DNA from: Gammaproteobacteria bacterium
GTDB lineage: Bacteria; Pseudomonadota; Gammaproteobacteria; Pseudomonadales; Azotimanducaceae
Length of the DNA stretch: 43,125 nt
Reading direction: 5' to 3'
NCBI GenBank assembly: GCA_018656865.1
Contig: JABHYO010000116.1
Coordinates: forward strand, 1-43,125
The notes under the pieces were generated by a model that was not told the DNA's origin, ran no database searches, and was given only the letters and a program-made list of their open reading frames with translations. A program made the position numbers and the translations under genes. Below, in pieces: positions 1 to 7,458 of this stretch (positions are counted from its first letter, which is position 1; every line of letters starts with the position of its first letter).

Positions 1-128
1 TCAGCGAATGGAGAGCCCTCAGCGAATGGAGAGCCCTCAGCGAATGGAGAGCCCTCAGCTATGTAGAGAGCCCTCAGCGAATGGAGAGCCCTCAGCGAAT
101 GGAGAGCCCTCAGCCATATAGAGAGCCC
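1..128. repeat. Tandem 18/19-bp repeat array
   Basis: Seven head-to-tail copies are visible at 1-18, 19-36, 37-54, 55-73, 74-91, 92-109 and 110-128, with an eighth degenerate start at 129. The 18-bp consensus is TCAGCGAATGGAGAGCCC. Copies 4 and 7 are 19 bp with a changed middle, while GAGAGCCC is constant. The 19-bp units break any reading frame, so the array is not coding. It lies just past the stop codon of the minus-strand gene that ends at 144, and it may continue beyond the window edge. No spacers are present, so it is not a CRISPR array. Confidence 0.93.
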
Positions 129-143
129 TCAGCGGATAGAGCA

Positions 144-1136
144 TCAACCGATGAATCCATCGATCATCAGTTCCACCAGAGCAGCACCGATCCAGGCTAG
201 CGGTGGGATGACGATGTAAAGGAGGAACCGTTGTACGATGGTGATATCGACTGGCCAGGTGGATACAGCAAGAACCCTCTCTCTGCGCTGCAGTAGAATC
301 TCAAGCTGATTGATATGATCGATATCGATGTCTTTTGAAGCTGCCTTGATTCGAATATTCAATTCCTCGAGCTGAACCTGCCGGATGTTGACCATCCGCT
401 GGTGTAGACGCCACATGGGATAAATTGCAAGGTAGAAAATTGCCGGGAGGGCAATGACAAGAGCCTTGCTGTAGTTATCGGGTCGAAATGCGAAGTCCAG
501 TGACTGCACCGTCGAGATCACGAGGGCACCTGAGATGATCAAGACATCGACCAGTCCGATCTGGGCAAATGGCCTGAGATTGCCGGGTTCAAAAATGTCG
601 ATGGGCACACTCTGACTGGCCCGGTTGAAGGCGTAGGCGATTCGGCATCGTACCGGCAGAAACACACCCATAATGGTCCAGACCATCACCTGTCCGATAA
701 TCGTCGCCTTTTCAGTATTGTCTACGGAAAGGAAGTTCAGTCCAAAACCCGGGATGTTAAACAACACCGCGTAGAGGAATCCGACGAATCCGAAAGTCAG
801 CGAGAGCCTTATGGGATAGTTGATGACGGTGTCAGCGAGCTCAGTGCCGTTGGCTTCGTCAACAGAGGCTGCAATCTCCCGCGAACGACGCGTTCCCTTC
901 ACGTAGCAGATGGCGATGTACGCTGGCATGGTAATCAGCATCAGTACCATACCCTGAAACTCACGGTCGGAATCGAAATACCAGGGCGCGCTCCCGGGGT
1001 TGAATGCACCGGCGATGCTATAAAAGGCGGTCAGAAACAGAAGAATTGCGATCCCCAGCACATAGTGCGTGAGCGGCCACTGATAGATGAAACGATGGAA
1101 TCTGCTGTTCATGGCGATGCTAATTGCCTCGATCAC
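144..1136 (-). CDS. Unknown multi-pass inner-membrane protein (330 aa)
   Basis: I do not recognise this protein. It has about seven hydrophobic segments, near residues 25-45, 62-79, 111-128, 146-165, 192-211, 225-241 and 303-321, so it is very likely an inner-membrane protein. Residues 245-295 form a charged, helical stretch rich in R, E, Q and L that probably sits in the cytoplasm. No catalytic motif is evident. The start is uncertain: the longest frame begins with GTG at 1136, while an ATG at residue 9 (1112) is equally possible, and neither has a good Shine-Dalgarno. The gene is divergent from the epoxide-hydrolase-like gene at 1199 and its 3' end abuts the tandem repeat array. Confidence 0.75.
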   Translation of the reverse strand: MIEAISIAMNSRFHRFIYQWPLTHYVLGIAILLFLTAFYSIAGAFNPGSAPWYFDSDREFQGMVLMLITMPAYIAICYVKGTRRSREIAASVDEANGTELADTVINYPIRLSLTFGFVGFLYAVLFNIPGFGLNFLSVDNTEKATIIGQVMVWTIMGVFLPVRCRIAYAFNRASQSVPIDIFEPGNLRPFAQIGLVDVLIISGALVISTVQSLDFAFRPDNYSKALVIALPAIFYLAIYPMWRLHQRMVNIRQVQLEELNIRIKAASKDIDIDHINQLEILLQRRERVLAVSTWPVDITIVQRFLLYIVIPPLAWIGAALVELMIDGFIG

Positions 1137-1198
1137 GACAAGGGTGCTGATAGAATAGAATGGAGACTGTTGACTGAATATTCAACGAGGGATCATCT

Positions 1199-1567
1199 AT
1201 GGACAATGTTGAGATCATACAGAATTTCATCGATGCCTGGTCAAGACTGGATGCCGAGGAACTTGCCTCTTATTTCACCGAAGACGGTATCTACTACAAC
1301 ATGCCGACCGATCCGGTGCAGGGTCAGGACAACCTGAAGGCATTTATTGGGGGGTTTATCGGGAACTGGACGCAAACTGAGTGGGATACACTCAATATTG
1401 TGGGGCAGGGCGATGTGGTTTTTGCGGAGCGGCTTGACCGTACACAGGCGGGTGATGTCAAGGTAGACCTCCCTTGCTGCGGTGTCTTCGAAATGGAAAA
1501 CGGCAAGATCAAGGTCTGGAGGGATTATTTCGATATGGCAACTTTTATGAAACCCTTTGGTGGTTAG
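1199..1567 (+). CDS. Limonene-1,2-epoxide hydrolase-like NTF2-fold protein
   Basis: This 122-aa protein matches the small NTF2-fold limonene epoxide hydrolase family (about 120-150 aa). The motif Y32-x-N34 (YYNMP), the pair R78-x-D80 (ERLD) and WRDYFD at 107-112 correspond to the Tyr/Asn and Arg/Asp/Asp active-site residues of Rhodococcus LEH. The Y-to-R spacing of 46 residues agrees with my memory of that enzyme. A GAGGGA Shine-Dalgarno at 1187-1192 supports the ATG. It is followed after 15 nt by a second NTF2-fold gene, suggesting co-transcription. The substrate is unknown; SnoaL-type non-hydrolase relatives are an alternative, but the retained R-x-D and final D favour epoxide hydrolysis. 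Confidence 0.83.
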   Translation: MDNVEIIQNFIDAWSRLDAEELASYFTEDGIYYNMPTDPVQGQDNLKAFIGGFIGNWTQTEWDTLNIVGQGDVVFAERLDRTQAGDVKVDLPCCGVFEMENGKIKVWRDYFDMATFMKPFGG

Positions 1568-1582
1568 AGGCGACGATCAAGT

Positions 1583-2158
1583 ATGCGAGCGACTTTTGGA
1601 CTGATATTCTTCTTTATTTTACAGGTGGATTTTGTGATGGCTGATTGCAATGAAGGCTATGCCCGCGCGCAGGCAGTTCAGGAAATAGAATACCTTCGTC
1701 GCTGGTATGCGAAAGCAACCGACATGATAGGCGAGGATACAGAAGACGCTATTGCCGAAGGCAGGGCGGTCTATCATCGAATTTTTGCAGAGAAGGCTGA
1801 GCTTAAGACCAGCGCCGACGGTGAACCTGAAATTGGACCCGACGCCTGGGTCACACTGGTACATAACGCGCTCGGCCCTATCGGACCGACGCAGCATTTG
1901 ATCGGCACTCAACTGGTGGAGCTGGAGACACTGGAGCTTGATGCGGACTGCAATATTGTGTCGGGTCAGGCCCACATGGAAAGTTACGTGCAGGCCTGGC
2001 ACGAGATGCTGGATGAAAAAGTATGGCTGTATCTCGGGACCTACTTCGATGAGGTGAAGTACACACCGGGCAAGGGCTGGCAGATTCATGGAATGTCGAT
2101 GCGGCAGTCCGGCGGGGAGACTCGGTACATGGATGCTGCAGTCGGGAAGGCTAAGTAG
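1583..2158 (+). CDS. Exported SnoaL-like (NTF2-fold) protein
   Basis: The 191-aa product begins with a hydrophobic signal peptide (residues 1-20, ending VMA before DC), so it is probably periplasmic. The rest resembles the SnoaL_4/scytalone-dehydratase-like NTF2 group: a helical start with paired aromatic residues (YLRRWYAKA), a central H-x(4)-G-x-Q region near residue 108, and a C-terminal Y-x-D-x-G-W-x-I-x-x-M strand pattern around 155-170. These folds act as ligand-binding proteins, dehydratases or isomerases; the function cannot be assigned. It follows the LEH-like gene by 15 nt, with GAGG 11 nt before its ATG, so the two are probably one unit. Confidence 0.72.
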   Translation: MRATFGLIFFFILQVDFVMADCNEGYARAQAVQEIEYLRRWYAKATDMIGEDTEDAIAEGRAVYHRIFAEKAELKTSADGEPEIGPDAWVTLVHNALGPIGPTQHLIGTQLVELETLELDADCNIVSGQAHMESYVQAWHEMLDEKVWLYLGTYFDEVKYTPGKGWQIHGMSMRQSGGETRYMDAAVGKAK

Positions 2159-2238
2159 CTCAATTGGCTTGCACTGGGATGTAGATCAAGCGAGACTCTG
2201 CCTTCCGAAATTCAAAGCTTTTGAGAGGAGCACTTTCC

Positions 2239-2718
2239 ATGACTATACAAGTAGGAGATTCGATACCTGACGTAAACCTGAAGGTCCTTGGTGAACAGGG
2301 CCCGGCAGATGTTTCGACATCTGAAATATTTTCCGGCAAAAAGGTCGTCATGTTCGCCGTACCTGGCGCGTTTACGCCAACCTGCAGCGCAGCGCACTTG
2401 CCTGGTTATGTCGCGAACGCCGATAAGATCAAGGCCAAGGGCATCGATGCGATTGTCTGCGTTTCCGTCAACGATCCATTCGTCATGGATGCCTGGGGCA
2501 AGGGCCAGAATGCAGAAGAGATCACGATGTTGGGTGATCCGGCCGGCGATCTCGCCAGCGCCATGGGAACGGAGCTTGATGGCACTGGGTTTGGACTAGG
2601 CAAGCGATCATCGCGATACTCCCTCGTAGCGGAAGACGGCAAAATAACGGTGCTGAATCTCGAACAGGGTGGTGCCTTTGAAGTCAGCTCGGCAGAGGCG
2701 ATTCTCGACGCTCTCTAG
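2239..2718 (+). CDS. Prx5-type atypical peroxiredoxin
   Basis: This is a 159-aa thiol peroxidase of the Prx5/redoxin family, which reduces H2O2 and organic hydroperoxides in the cytoplasm. The signature PGAFTPTCS lies at 42-50, with peroxidatic C49, supporting T46 and the conserved Arg near 126. A second cysteine, C74, could serve as resolving cysteine or as the glutaredoxin/thioredoxin contact. The start at ATG 2239 is preferred over the in-frame TTG at 2221 because GAGAGGAG (2223-2230) sits 8 nt before it, inside the longer version. No linked reductase is seen. A long hairpin follows the gene at 2766-2814. Confidence 0.93.
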   Translation: MTIQVGDSIPDVNLKVLGEQGPADVSTSEIFSGKKVVMFAVPGAFTPTCSAAHLPGYVANADKIKAKGIDAIVCVSVNDPFVMDAWGKGQNAEEITMLGDPAGDLASAMGTELDGTGFGLGKRSSRYSLVAEDGKITVLNLEQGGAFEVSSAEAILDAL

Positions 2719-2765
2719 ATCCGTCGTCCTGAGCAACCCACAACGGTCATGTTGAGCAACCGGGG

Positions 2766-2833
2766 TCGCGCCCGACCGAAACATCTCGTGACGAGATTCT
2801 TCGGTCGGGCGCGATCGGGGTGCCGCATCACCC
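2766..2833. repeat. Dispersed palindromic repeat, copy 1
   Basis: A 15-bp perfect inverted repeat (TCGCGCCCGACCGAA at 2766-2780 and its complement at 2800-2814) can form a strong hairpin downstream of the peroxiredoxin gene. Its right part, 2793-2833, matches 9812-9852 in opposite orientation at 37 of 41 positions. The CTGAGC/CAGAATGAC flanks resemble the widespread 'GTCATCCTGAGC...GAATCTCG' intergenic repeats of many bacterial genomes. It could also act as an RNA stabiliser or terminator, but no U-tract follows. Confidence 0.8.
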
Positions 2834-2879
2834 GCCAGCTCAGAATGACTTTAATAGTTCGGGTTTGAGGAAAGCCTGA

Positions 2880-3773
2880 ATGCTCGAAAGCTGGGTCTTC
2901 TGGTCACTACTTGCTGCGCTCATGCAGTCGGTGCGGACAGCCGGGCAGAAATATCTGGCAGAGGATGTCTCACCATTGGCGGCAACCCTGGTGAGATATC
3001 TTTTTGCGGTACCCTTTGTCGTCGTCTATATCCTGTGGCTGCTGGATGATCGTGGCGCTGCGCTCCCACCACTTAACACCACTTTCATCGCCTGCGGTGT
3101 TGCCGCAGGTATGCTGCAGATCGTTGCGACAATACTGCTGGTTCGACTGTTTACGCTGCGAAATTTTGCCGTTGGCAGTTGTTACATTCGTACAGAAGTC
3201 CTGACGACAGCGATACTGGGCTTACTGCTGTTTGGCGAGATGGTCTCGAGCCTTGGCTGGGTTGCGATGTCGACCTGTGTCGCTGGTCTGGTCCTGATCA
3301 CGGTTGCCAAGACAGGTCGTTTGAGTGAACTCTGGAATGTATCCGCGGCCCATGGTCTCTGTGCCGGTATCTCACTATCGTTCACATCCCTTCTCATTCG
3401 TCAGGCAAGTCTTTCATTTGGAATTGAAGATGCCATGTTTACGGCGGCGTTGACTCTTGGCTTCACGATTGTCTTTCAAACTATCGTCTGTCTCGTGCTG
3501 ATAACCTGGCAGAATGCAGGTGAGATTGTGGTCGTCTTCAGAAAATGGCGGCCAAGCCTCTTTGTCGGCATAACCAGCGTCATTGGTTCGGCAGGCTGGT
3601 TTACTGCATTCACTCTTGAGCGTGCTGCTTACGTCAAGACGCTGGGTCAGGTCGAATTTCTGGTAACCCTGGCTATCTCGATTCTCTATTTCAAGGAACG
3701 ACCGAACCGTATTGAACTGCTGGGCATGATCACGCTTATAGCGGGTGTCATCCTACTTTTGCTTGCCCCCTGA
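2880..3773 (+). CDS. EamA/DMT-family permease
   Basis: The 297-aa protein has about ten hydrophobic helices arranged as two EamA repeats (roughly 1-140 and 150-297), typical of drug/metabolite transporter family exporters or permeases of the inner membrane. An ATG at 2880 is preceded by TGAGGAAAG (GAGG 9 nt upstream). The C-terminal end, hydrophobic with E-rich loops (FKERPNRIELLG), is typical of the second repeat. The substrate cannot be predicted. It stands alone and runs convergently into the TonB receptor; the two share a bidirectional terminator. Confidence 0.9.
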   Translation: MLESWVFWSLLAALMQSVRTAGQKYLAEDVSPLAATLVRYLFAVPFVVVYILWLLDDRGAALPPLNTTFIACGVAAGMLQIVATILLVRLFTLRNFAVGSCYIRTEVLTTAILGLLLFGEMVSSLGWVAMSTCVAGLVLITVAKTGRLSELWNVSAAHGLCAGISLSFTSLLIRQASLSFGIEDAMFTAALTLGFTIVFQTIVCLVLITWQNAGEIVVVFRKWRPSLFVGITSVIGSAGWFTAFTLERAAYVKTLGQVEFLVTLAISILYFKERPNRIELLGMITLIAGVILLLLAP

Positions 3774-3782
3774 AAGATTCGC

Positions 3783-3814
3783 AAAAAAAACCCGCGACAG
3801 GCGCGGGTTTTTTT
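3783..3814. terminator. Bidirectional Rho-independent terminator
   Basis: The stem CCCGCG (3791-3796), loop ACAGG and CGCGGG (3802-3807) are flanked by eight A residues on the left and seven T residues on the right. It can therefore terminate both the EamA transcript (plus) and the convergent TonB-receptor transcript (minus). Confidence 0.95.
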
Positions 3815-3837
3815 GGCTTAGTTGAACCGGGTTGAGC

Positions 3838-6744
3838 CTAGTTCCTCCATTTAAACGTCACACCGTACAAACGGGGTTCGATGAAGAACGCGTTTGTATA
3901 CAGACCGGAAGAAGGATCGGTCTGATAGGTACCGGTGATCTCATCGTCGTCTTCGATGTTTTGAATGAAGGCGGTGACTGACCATTTATCTTCAGCGCCA
4001 CTGAGAACGAACTGAGCGTTGTATATATCCCAGCTGTTAATCTGATCCTGAGGACGATTAAAGGTAGTGCTGAAGAACTCATCCTGCCAGTAATAGTCAA
4101 GGCGAGCCGAGAAGCTCATGCCGTTGGACAGGAACCAGGTGTACTGACCACCAAGGCTGATCGTCATTTCTGGTGAGTTCTGGATTTCATTTCCTTTGAG
4201 GTTGGTTGTAATCGAGTCGGAATAGACGTAACCCAGTGCTGGCGCCAGGCCTACTAGTGCGCTGCAGACAGAAAACGCCGAATCGGACACACCCGGAGTA
4301 GCTGGAATCCCCAGCCCGCCGGCCGCGCCGGTGGCCAGGTATGGGAGCCCGACTGCCGCAGCGGTGCCGGTGAAAACCGGGTTTAGTGAAGGTGCCACCT
4401 GTCCATTGTGCTCGATAATACAATTTGCCGTGTTGGAAATGTCCTTGATCAGGGTAACGTCCTGGCGTCCCTGTGTCGGATCACGAGGGTCGATAGTATC
4501 GGTGTCATCCAGCTCGGTATCCAGGTAGCTGAAGGCTGCATTCAGGCGCCAGTTTTCAGTCGGAGCCCACAACGCTTCGAGTTCCAATCCGAAAATCTCC
4601 GCATCGGTGTTTTCGTTCAAACTGGTCCTGTTCACGATCTTGCCGATCTGATATCCACCGTAGTCGTAGAAGAACATGTTGCCGTTGAGTTGAAGGGTGC
4701 CGTCCTTGAGCGTGTTTTTCATCCCCACTTCAAAAGCGTCAATATCTTCAGGATCGAACGTCGTCGGTGTATTCGGGAATAGCGTGGTATCGATCGGTGG
4801 ATTGATACCGCCACCCTTATAGCCCTTTGAATAGGAGAAATAGACCATCGTATCGTCCGTGAAGCTCAGGTCTGGCGTCCAATCAAGTACGATTCGACCT
4901 GTGGTTTCCGAGAACTCCTCCTCGAACTCGCGAAAGACCTGACCACCGGGAGTGTTAGGGTCTGCATCGTAGACACCCAGGCCTGCGGCAGTTGACAGGA
5001 GTTCTTCAAAGTTCGTGACCGGTGCGACACCGAGAACGGAAACCGTGCCGGTGGCGACGTCCACAGTGACTGGAATGTTTAAGAGCGACTGTCTATCAGA
5101 GACTGATTTTTCATCCTTTGTGTGCCTTAGTCCCAGGGTCAATTTCAGCGTATCACTGATTTCGTAGTAAACCTCCCCAAAAACAGCTCTCGAGTCCAGT
5201 TCGTATGGGGTCGTGACAGTGTTGAAGTAGCCGGGAGCTAAGGAGCCGAAGACATCTGGGTTTCCTGCCAGACCAAGCGCACCATTAATAAGTCCGACGG
5301 CGGCATAGTCAAGGCCAGGGGCCTGAACCACATAGCCGCCTGCTGCCTCATATTCCAGAAAGTAAGCGGCCAGCATGAAGTTAAATCGACCGTCGAGATT
5401 CGAGGTAATTCGAATTTCTACACTATCCTGCTCTGCGTCCACATCAGACACGTCAGTAGCACTGCCTCTGCTGGACGCAAGAAAATGTCCCGGACCACCC
5501 ACGGCGCCAAGGGAGGAGGTGTTCGGTACTGAACTCATGAACTGTGGACCACCCGCCTGAGTACCAAAGAAGGTACAGGCTGCAGGTGAGAAGGCACAGA
5601 AAGATGCCGGGATGGTCGCATCATTCAAGTTAGCTGCTGTGCCATTGTAGTCCTGGCGTGAGAACACGGTAGTTTCCTGGTGGGCCAGAATCAGGTTGAG
5701 ATCGTAACCGTTTGCAAACTCATGCTGCAGCTCCAGCATGATGAAATCTTCTTCAGCCTCGTACTCCGGTTCGAACGCAAGGCGTTGTTCCCGCAGGTCA
5801 GACGGGTTGCCGAATGTCGGGTCAAGTGACAGAGGAAAGGCGAAGAAACTCGAAGCACCAATTGGTCCAAGGATCAAATCTGATGACAAGAGACCGGCCA
5901 AAGTCGAGAACGGGTTGATGGCTTCTGTCGGTGTGGAATCTGGAATACAACCTAAAACCGCACTCGGGTCCTGGTTACAGAGCTGCTTCTGGCTCCGAGA
6001 TCGATTGCTGTCTTCTTCGAAGCGGTGAGCAATGATATCCAGTCTTGTGTTGTCACCAATGTCCCAGCGGAACGAACCACGCACGGACCACTGGTCGCGA
6101 CCATCAATGTCACCCCCTAGCAGATTGTCCGTATAGCCTTCGCGGTCGAGAAAGATGCCTGCCATGCGAAAAGCCATCGAATCACCCATCGGGACGTTGA
6201 AGGAACCTTTGATCTTGCGATGGTCGTAGTTACCGACTTGTAGATCGACATCGTACAGGGTCTCGCCTAGTACCGGTCGGGCGGTTTTCAGGTTGACGAC
6301 ACCGCCGGTCGCGTTTCGACCGAAGAGCGTACCCTGGGGCCCCCGCAGAATTTCGACCTGCGCCATGTCGTAGTATTCTGTCTCGAAAATTCGCGGTGAA
6401 TTTATATATACGTCGTTAACGTGCATGCCAACACCGGTATCCGCACTCTGTGCGACCAGCAGGTTGCCGATTCCCCTAATTTGGAAATTATTGCCGGAAA
6501 AAAAGGTTTTGGAGTAAGAAACATTAGGGACGTTGAACTGAAGATCACTGAATGTGTCTATCTGTTTTGCCTCTAACATCTCAGTATTGAAAGCAGATAC
6601 CGCAATTGGTACGTCCTGAATGCTTTCCGATACTCGCTGTGCTGATACAACGACTTCTTCAATCTGACCTGTTGCTCCCATAGCGCTAGTACTAATGCCC
6701 AGCGCACCAACAAGTGCTAAGACAACGGTGGAAAAGTTCTTCAT
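3838..6744 (-). CDS. TonB-dependent outer-membrane receptor
   Basis: This 968-aa protein has a signal peptide (1-23, cut near AMGA), a TonB box (EEVVVSAQR near 29-37), a plug domain (VPNVSYSKTF, then the FQIRGIG and RGPQGTLFGRNATGG signatures near residues 85-145) and a long 22-strand barrel with many aromatic strands ending in VTFKWRN. It belongs to the large siderophore/carbohydrate/vitamin uptake group expanded in marine gammaproteobacteria and sphingomonads; the ligand is not predictable. AGGGGAA lies 5 nt before the ATG. No TonB, ExbBD, sensor or inner-membrane transporter is adjacent, and a ~510-bp gene-free region lies upstream. The long extracellular loops are rich in G, A and P. Confidence 0.95.
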   Translation of the reverse strand: MKNFSTVVLALVGALGISTSAMGATGQIEEVVVSAQRVSESIQDVPIAVSAFNTEMLEAKQIDTFSDLQFNVPNVSYSKTFFSGNNFQIRGIGNLLVAQSADTGVGMHVNDVYINSPRIFETEYYDMAQVEILRGPQGTLFGRNATGGVVNLKTARPVLGETLYDVDLQVGNYDHRKIKGSFNVPMGDSMAFRMAGIFLDREGYTDNLLGGDIDGRDQWSVRGSFRWDIGDNTRLDIIAHRFEEDSNRSRSQKQLCNQDPSAVLGCIPDSTPTEAINPFSTLAGLLSSDLILGPIGASSFFAFPLSLDPTFGNPSDLREQRLAFEPEYEAEEDFIMLELQHEFANGYDLNLILAHQETTVFSRQDYNGTAANLNDATIPASFCAFSPAACTFFGTQAGGPQFMSSVPNTSSLGAVGGPGHFLASSRGSATDVSDVDAEQDSVEIRITSNLDGRFNFMLAAYFLEYEAAGGYVVQAPGLDYAAVGLINGALGLAGNPDVFGSLAPGYFNTVTTPYELDSRAVFGEVYYEISDTLKLTLGLRHTKDEKSVSDRQSLLNIPVTVDVATGTVSVLGVAPVTNFEELLSTAAGLGVYDADPNTPGGQVFREFEEEFSETTGRIVLDWTPDLSFTDDTMVYFSYSKGYKGGGINPPIDTTLFPNTPTTFDPEDIDAFEVGMKNTLKDGTLQLNGNMFFYDYGGYQIGKIVNRTSLNENTDAEIFGLELEALWAPTENWRLNAAFSYLDTELDDTDTIDPRDPTQGRQDVTLIKDISNTANCIIEHNGQVAPSLNPVFTGTAAAVGLPYLATGAAGGLGIPATPGVSDSAFSVCSALVGLAPALGYVYSDSITTNLKGNEIQNSPEMTISLGGQYTWFLSNGMSFSARLDYYWQDEFFSTTFNRPQDQINSWDIYNAQFVLSGAEDKWSVTAFIQNIEDDDEITGTYQTDPSSGLYTNAFFIEPRLYGVTFKWRN

Positions 6745-7257
6745 TATTATTCCCCTAAGTGCTTTTTTTATATTGTCTCTCTTTTAGTTTGTCTATTTTT
6801 GGTGTGTCTTTTGGTTTCTCCACAAACTATATATAAGCGTGATTTATTACTGGCCATTCAGTCTCAGTGGGCCAAGTGGTGACATTATCGTGCCTGCCCA
6901 ATACATGCAATGGCTCAGTGGCGGGACGTTTTTCAGCCATTTATAGAAGGGTTGATCTCTGTTGGGAGGGGTAGAATAACCCCCCGGCTGCACTAGTGTG
7001 TAACCGGGCTAATGTGCTGGCATTTGGCCCTTTCTGACCTTTGTTCAATGTTGCACTGCATCATTATATGTTGCGCTGCACCAACTTCAACCCCCGCCCT
7101 TCTTATTCCCATTTTCTTGGGTAAAAACTAGATATGCACTGAAATCTAATACATTCAATGACTTATGGTAGGTGCATGTTCTACCTCTGCGAAAAATGTG
7201 AGTGCTTACTTACTTGTGGCGGGGCGGCTAGACTCATGGTAATCTGATACATCTGTA
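6745..7257. other. Gene-free region upstream of TonB receptor and tRNA
   Basis: No convincing ORF is present in these ~510 bp. The part nearest the receptor (6745-6840) is T/C-rich on the plus strand and has an AT-rich TATATA stretch near 6827-6834 that could hold the receptor promoter. A short hairpin (GGGGT at 6968-6972 with ACCCC at 6979-6983) and a pair of near-identical 13-mers at 7048-7080 are the only ordered structures I see. The upstream region of the tRNA has no strong consensus promoter. Confidence 0.6.
7048..7080. promoter_or_regulatory. Direct repeat, possible regulator site
   Basis: The 13-mers ATGTTGCACTGCA (7048-7060) and ATGTTGCGCTGCA (7068-7080) differ at one base and repeat with a 20-bp period, about two helical turns. 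They lie ~305 bp upstream of the TonB receptor and ~180 bp upstream of the tRNA. The phasing suggests a protein-binding tandem site, but no known operator is recognised. Confidence 0.35.
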
Positions 7258-7333
7258 GCGGGTGTAGCTCAGTTGGTAGAGTCCTAGCTTCCCAAGCTAG
7301 TTGTCGCGAGTTCGACCCTCGTCGCCCGCTCCA
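7258..7333 (+). tRNA. tRNA-Gly (CCC anticodon)
   Basis: A complete 76-nt cloverleaf is visible. The acceptor stem GCGGGTG pairs with CGCCCGC. The D-arm is TAGCTCAGTTGGTAGAG. The anticodon stem CTAGC/GCTAG encloses the loop TTCCCAA, giving anticodon CCC. The T-arm is GCGAG-TTCGACC-CTCGT. Discriminator T and a genomically encoded CCA close it. It closely resembles E. coli glyU, which reads GGG codons. Its 3' 17 nt plus two more bases recur at 7440-7458. Confidence 0.97.
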
Positions 7334-7412
7334 ATAAACCAAAATCGGTTCAGATTGGACTTCTTATCAGCAAGGACCGAGCCCATTGGGCGCGGTCCAC
7401 GAGTTCGCCGAG

Positions 7413-7441
7413 ACGTCGGACCGCCGATACGTCGGACCGCC
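7413..7441. repeat. Short GC-rich direct repeat, related to glnA 3' repeat
   Basis: ACGTCGGACCGCC occurs at 7413-7425 and again at 7429-7441. The 18 bases at 7424-7441 (CCGATACGTCGGACCGCC) occur exactly, in inverse orientation, at 19939-19956 downstream of glnA. An upstream GCGGTCC at 7392-7398 can pair with GGACCGC at 7418-7424. This has the look of a REP-like element. Confidence 0.75.
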
Positions 7442-7458
7442 TCGTCGCCCGCTCCAAT
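7440..7458 (+). repeat. Duplicated tRNA-Gly 3' end (att-like)
   Basis: The 19-bp sequence CCTCGTCGCCCGCTCCAAT at 7317-7335, which is the tRNA 3' end plus two bases, is repeated exactly at 7440-7458. The second copy ends inside the stop codon of the DUF427 gene. The 104 bp between the copies hold no integrase or other gene. This is what the end of an integrated or excised element, or a local duplication, would leave. Confidence 0.85.

Noticed and set aside
1-128. CRISPR array
   Set aside because: Units are contiguous 18-19 bp repeats with no spacers and no cas genes nearby.
1065-1337. 90-aa ORF across the divergent 1136/1199 region
   Set aside because: It overlaps both flanking genes out of frame and has no Shine-Dalgarno or family likeness.
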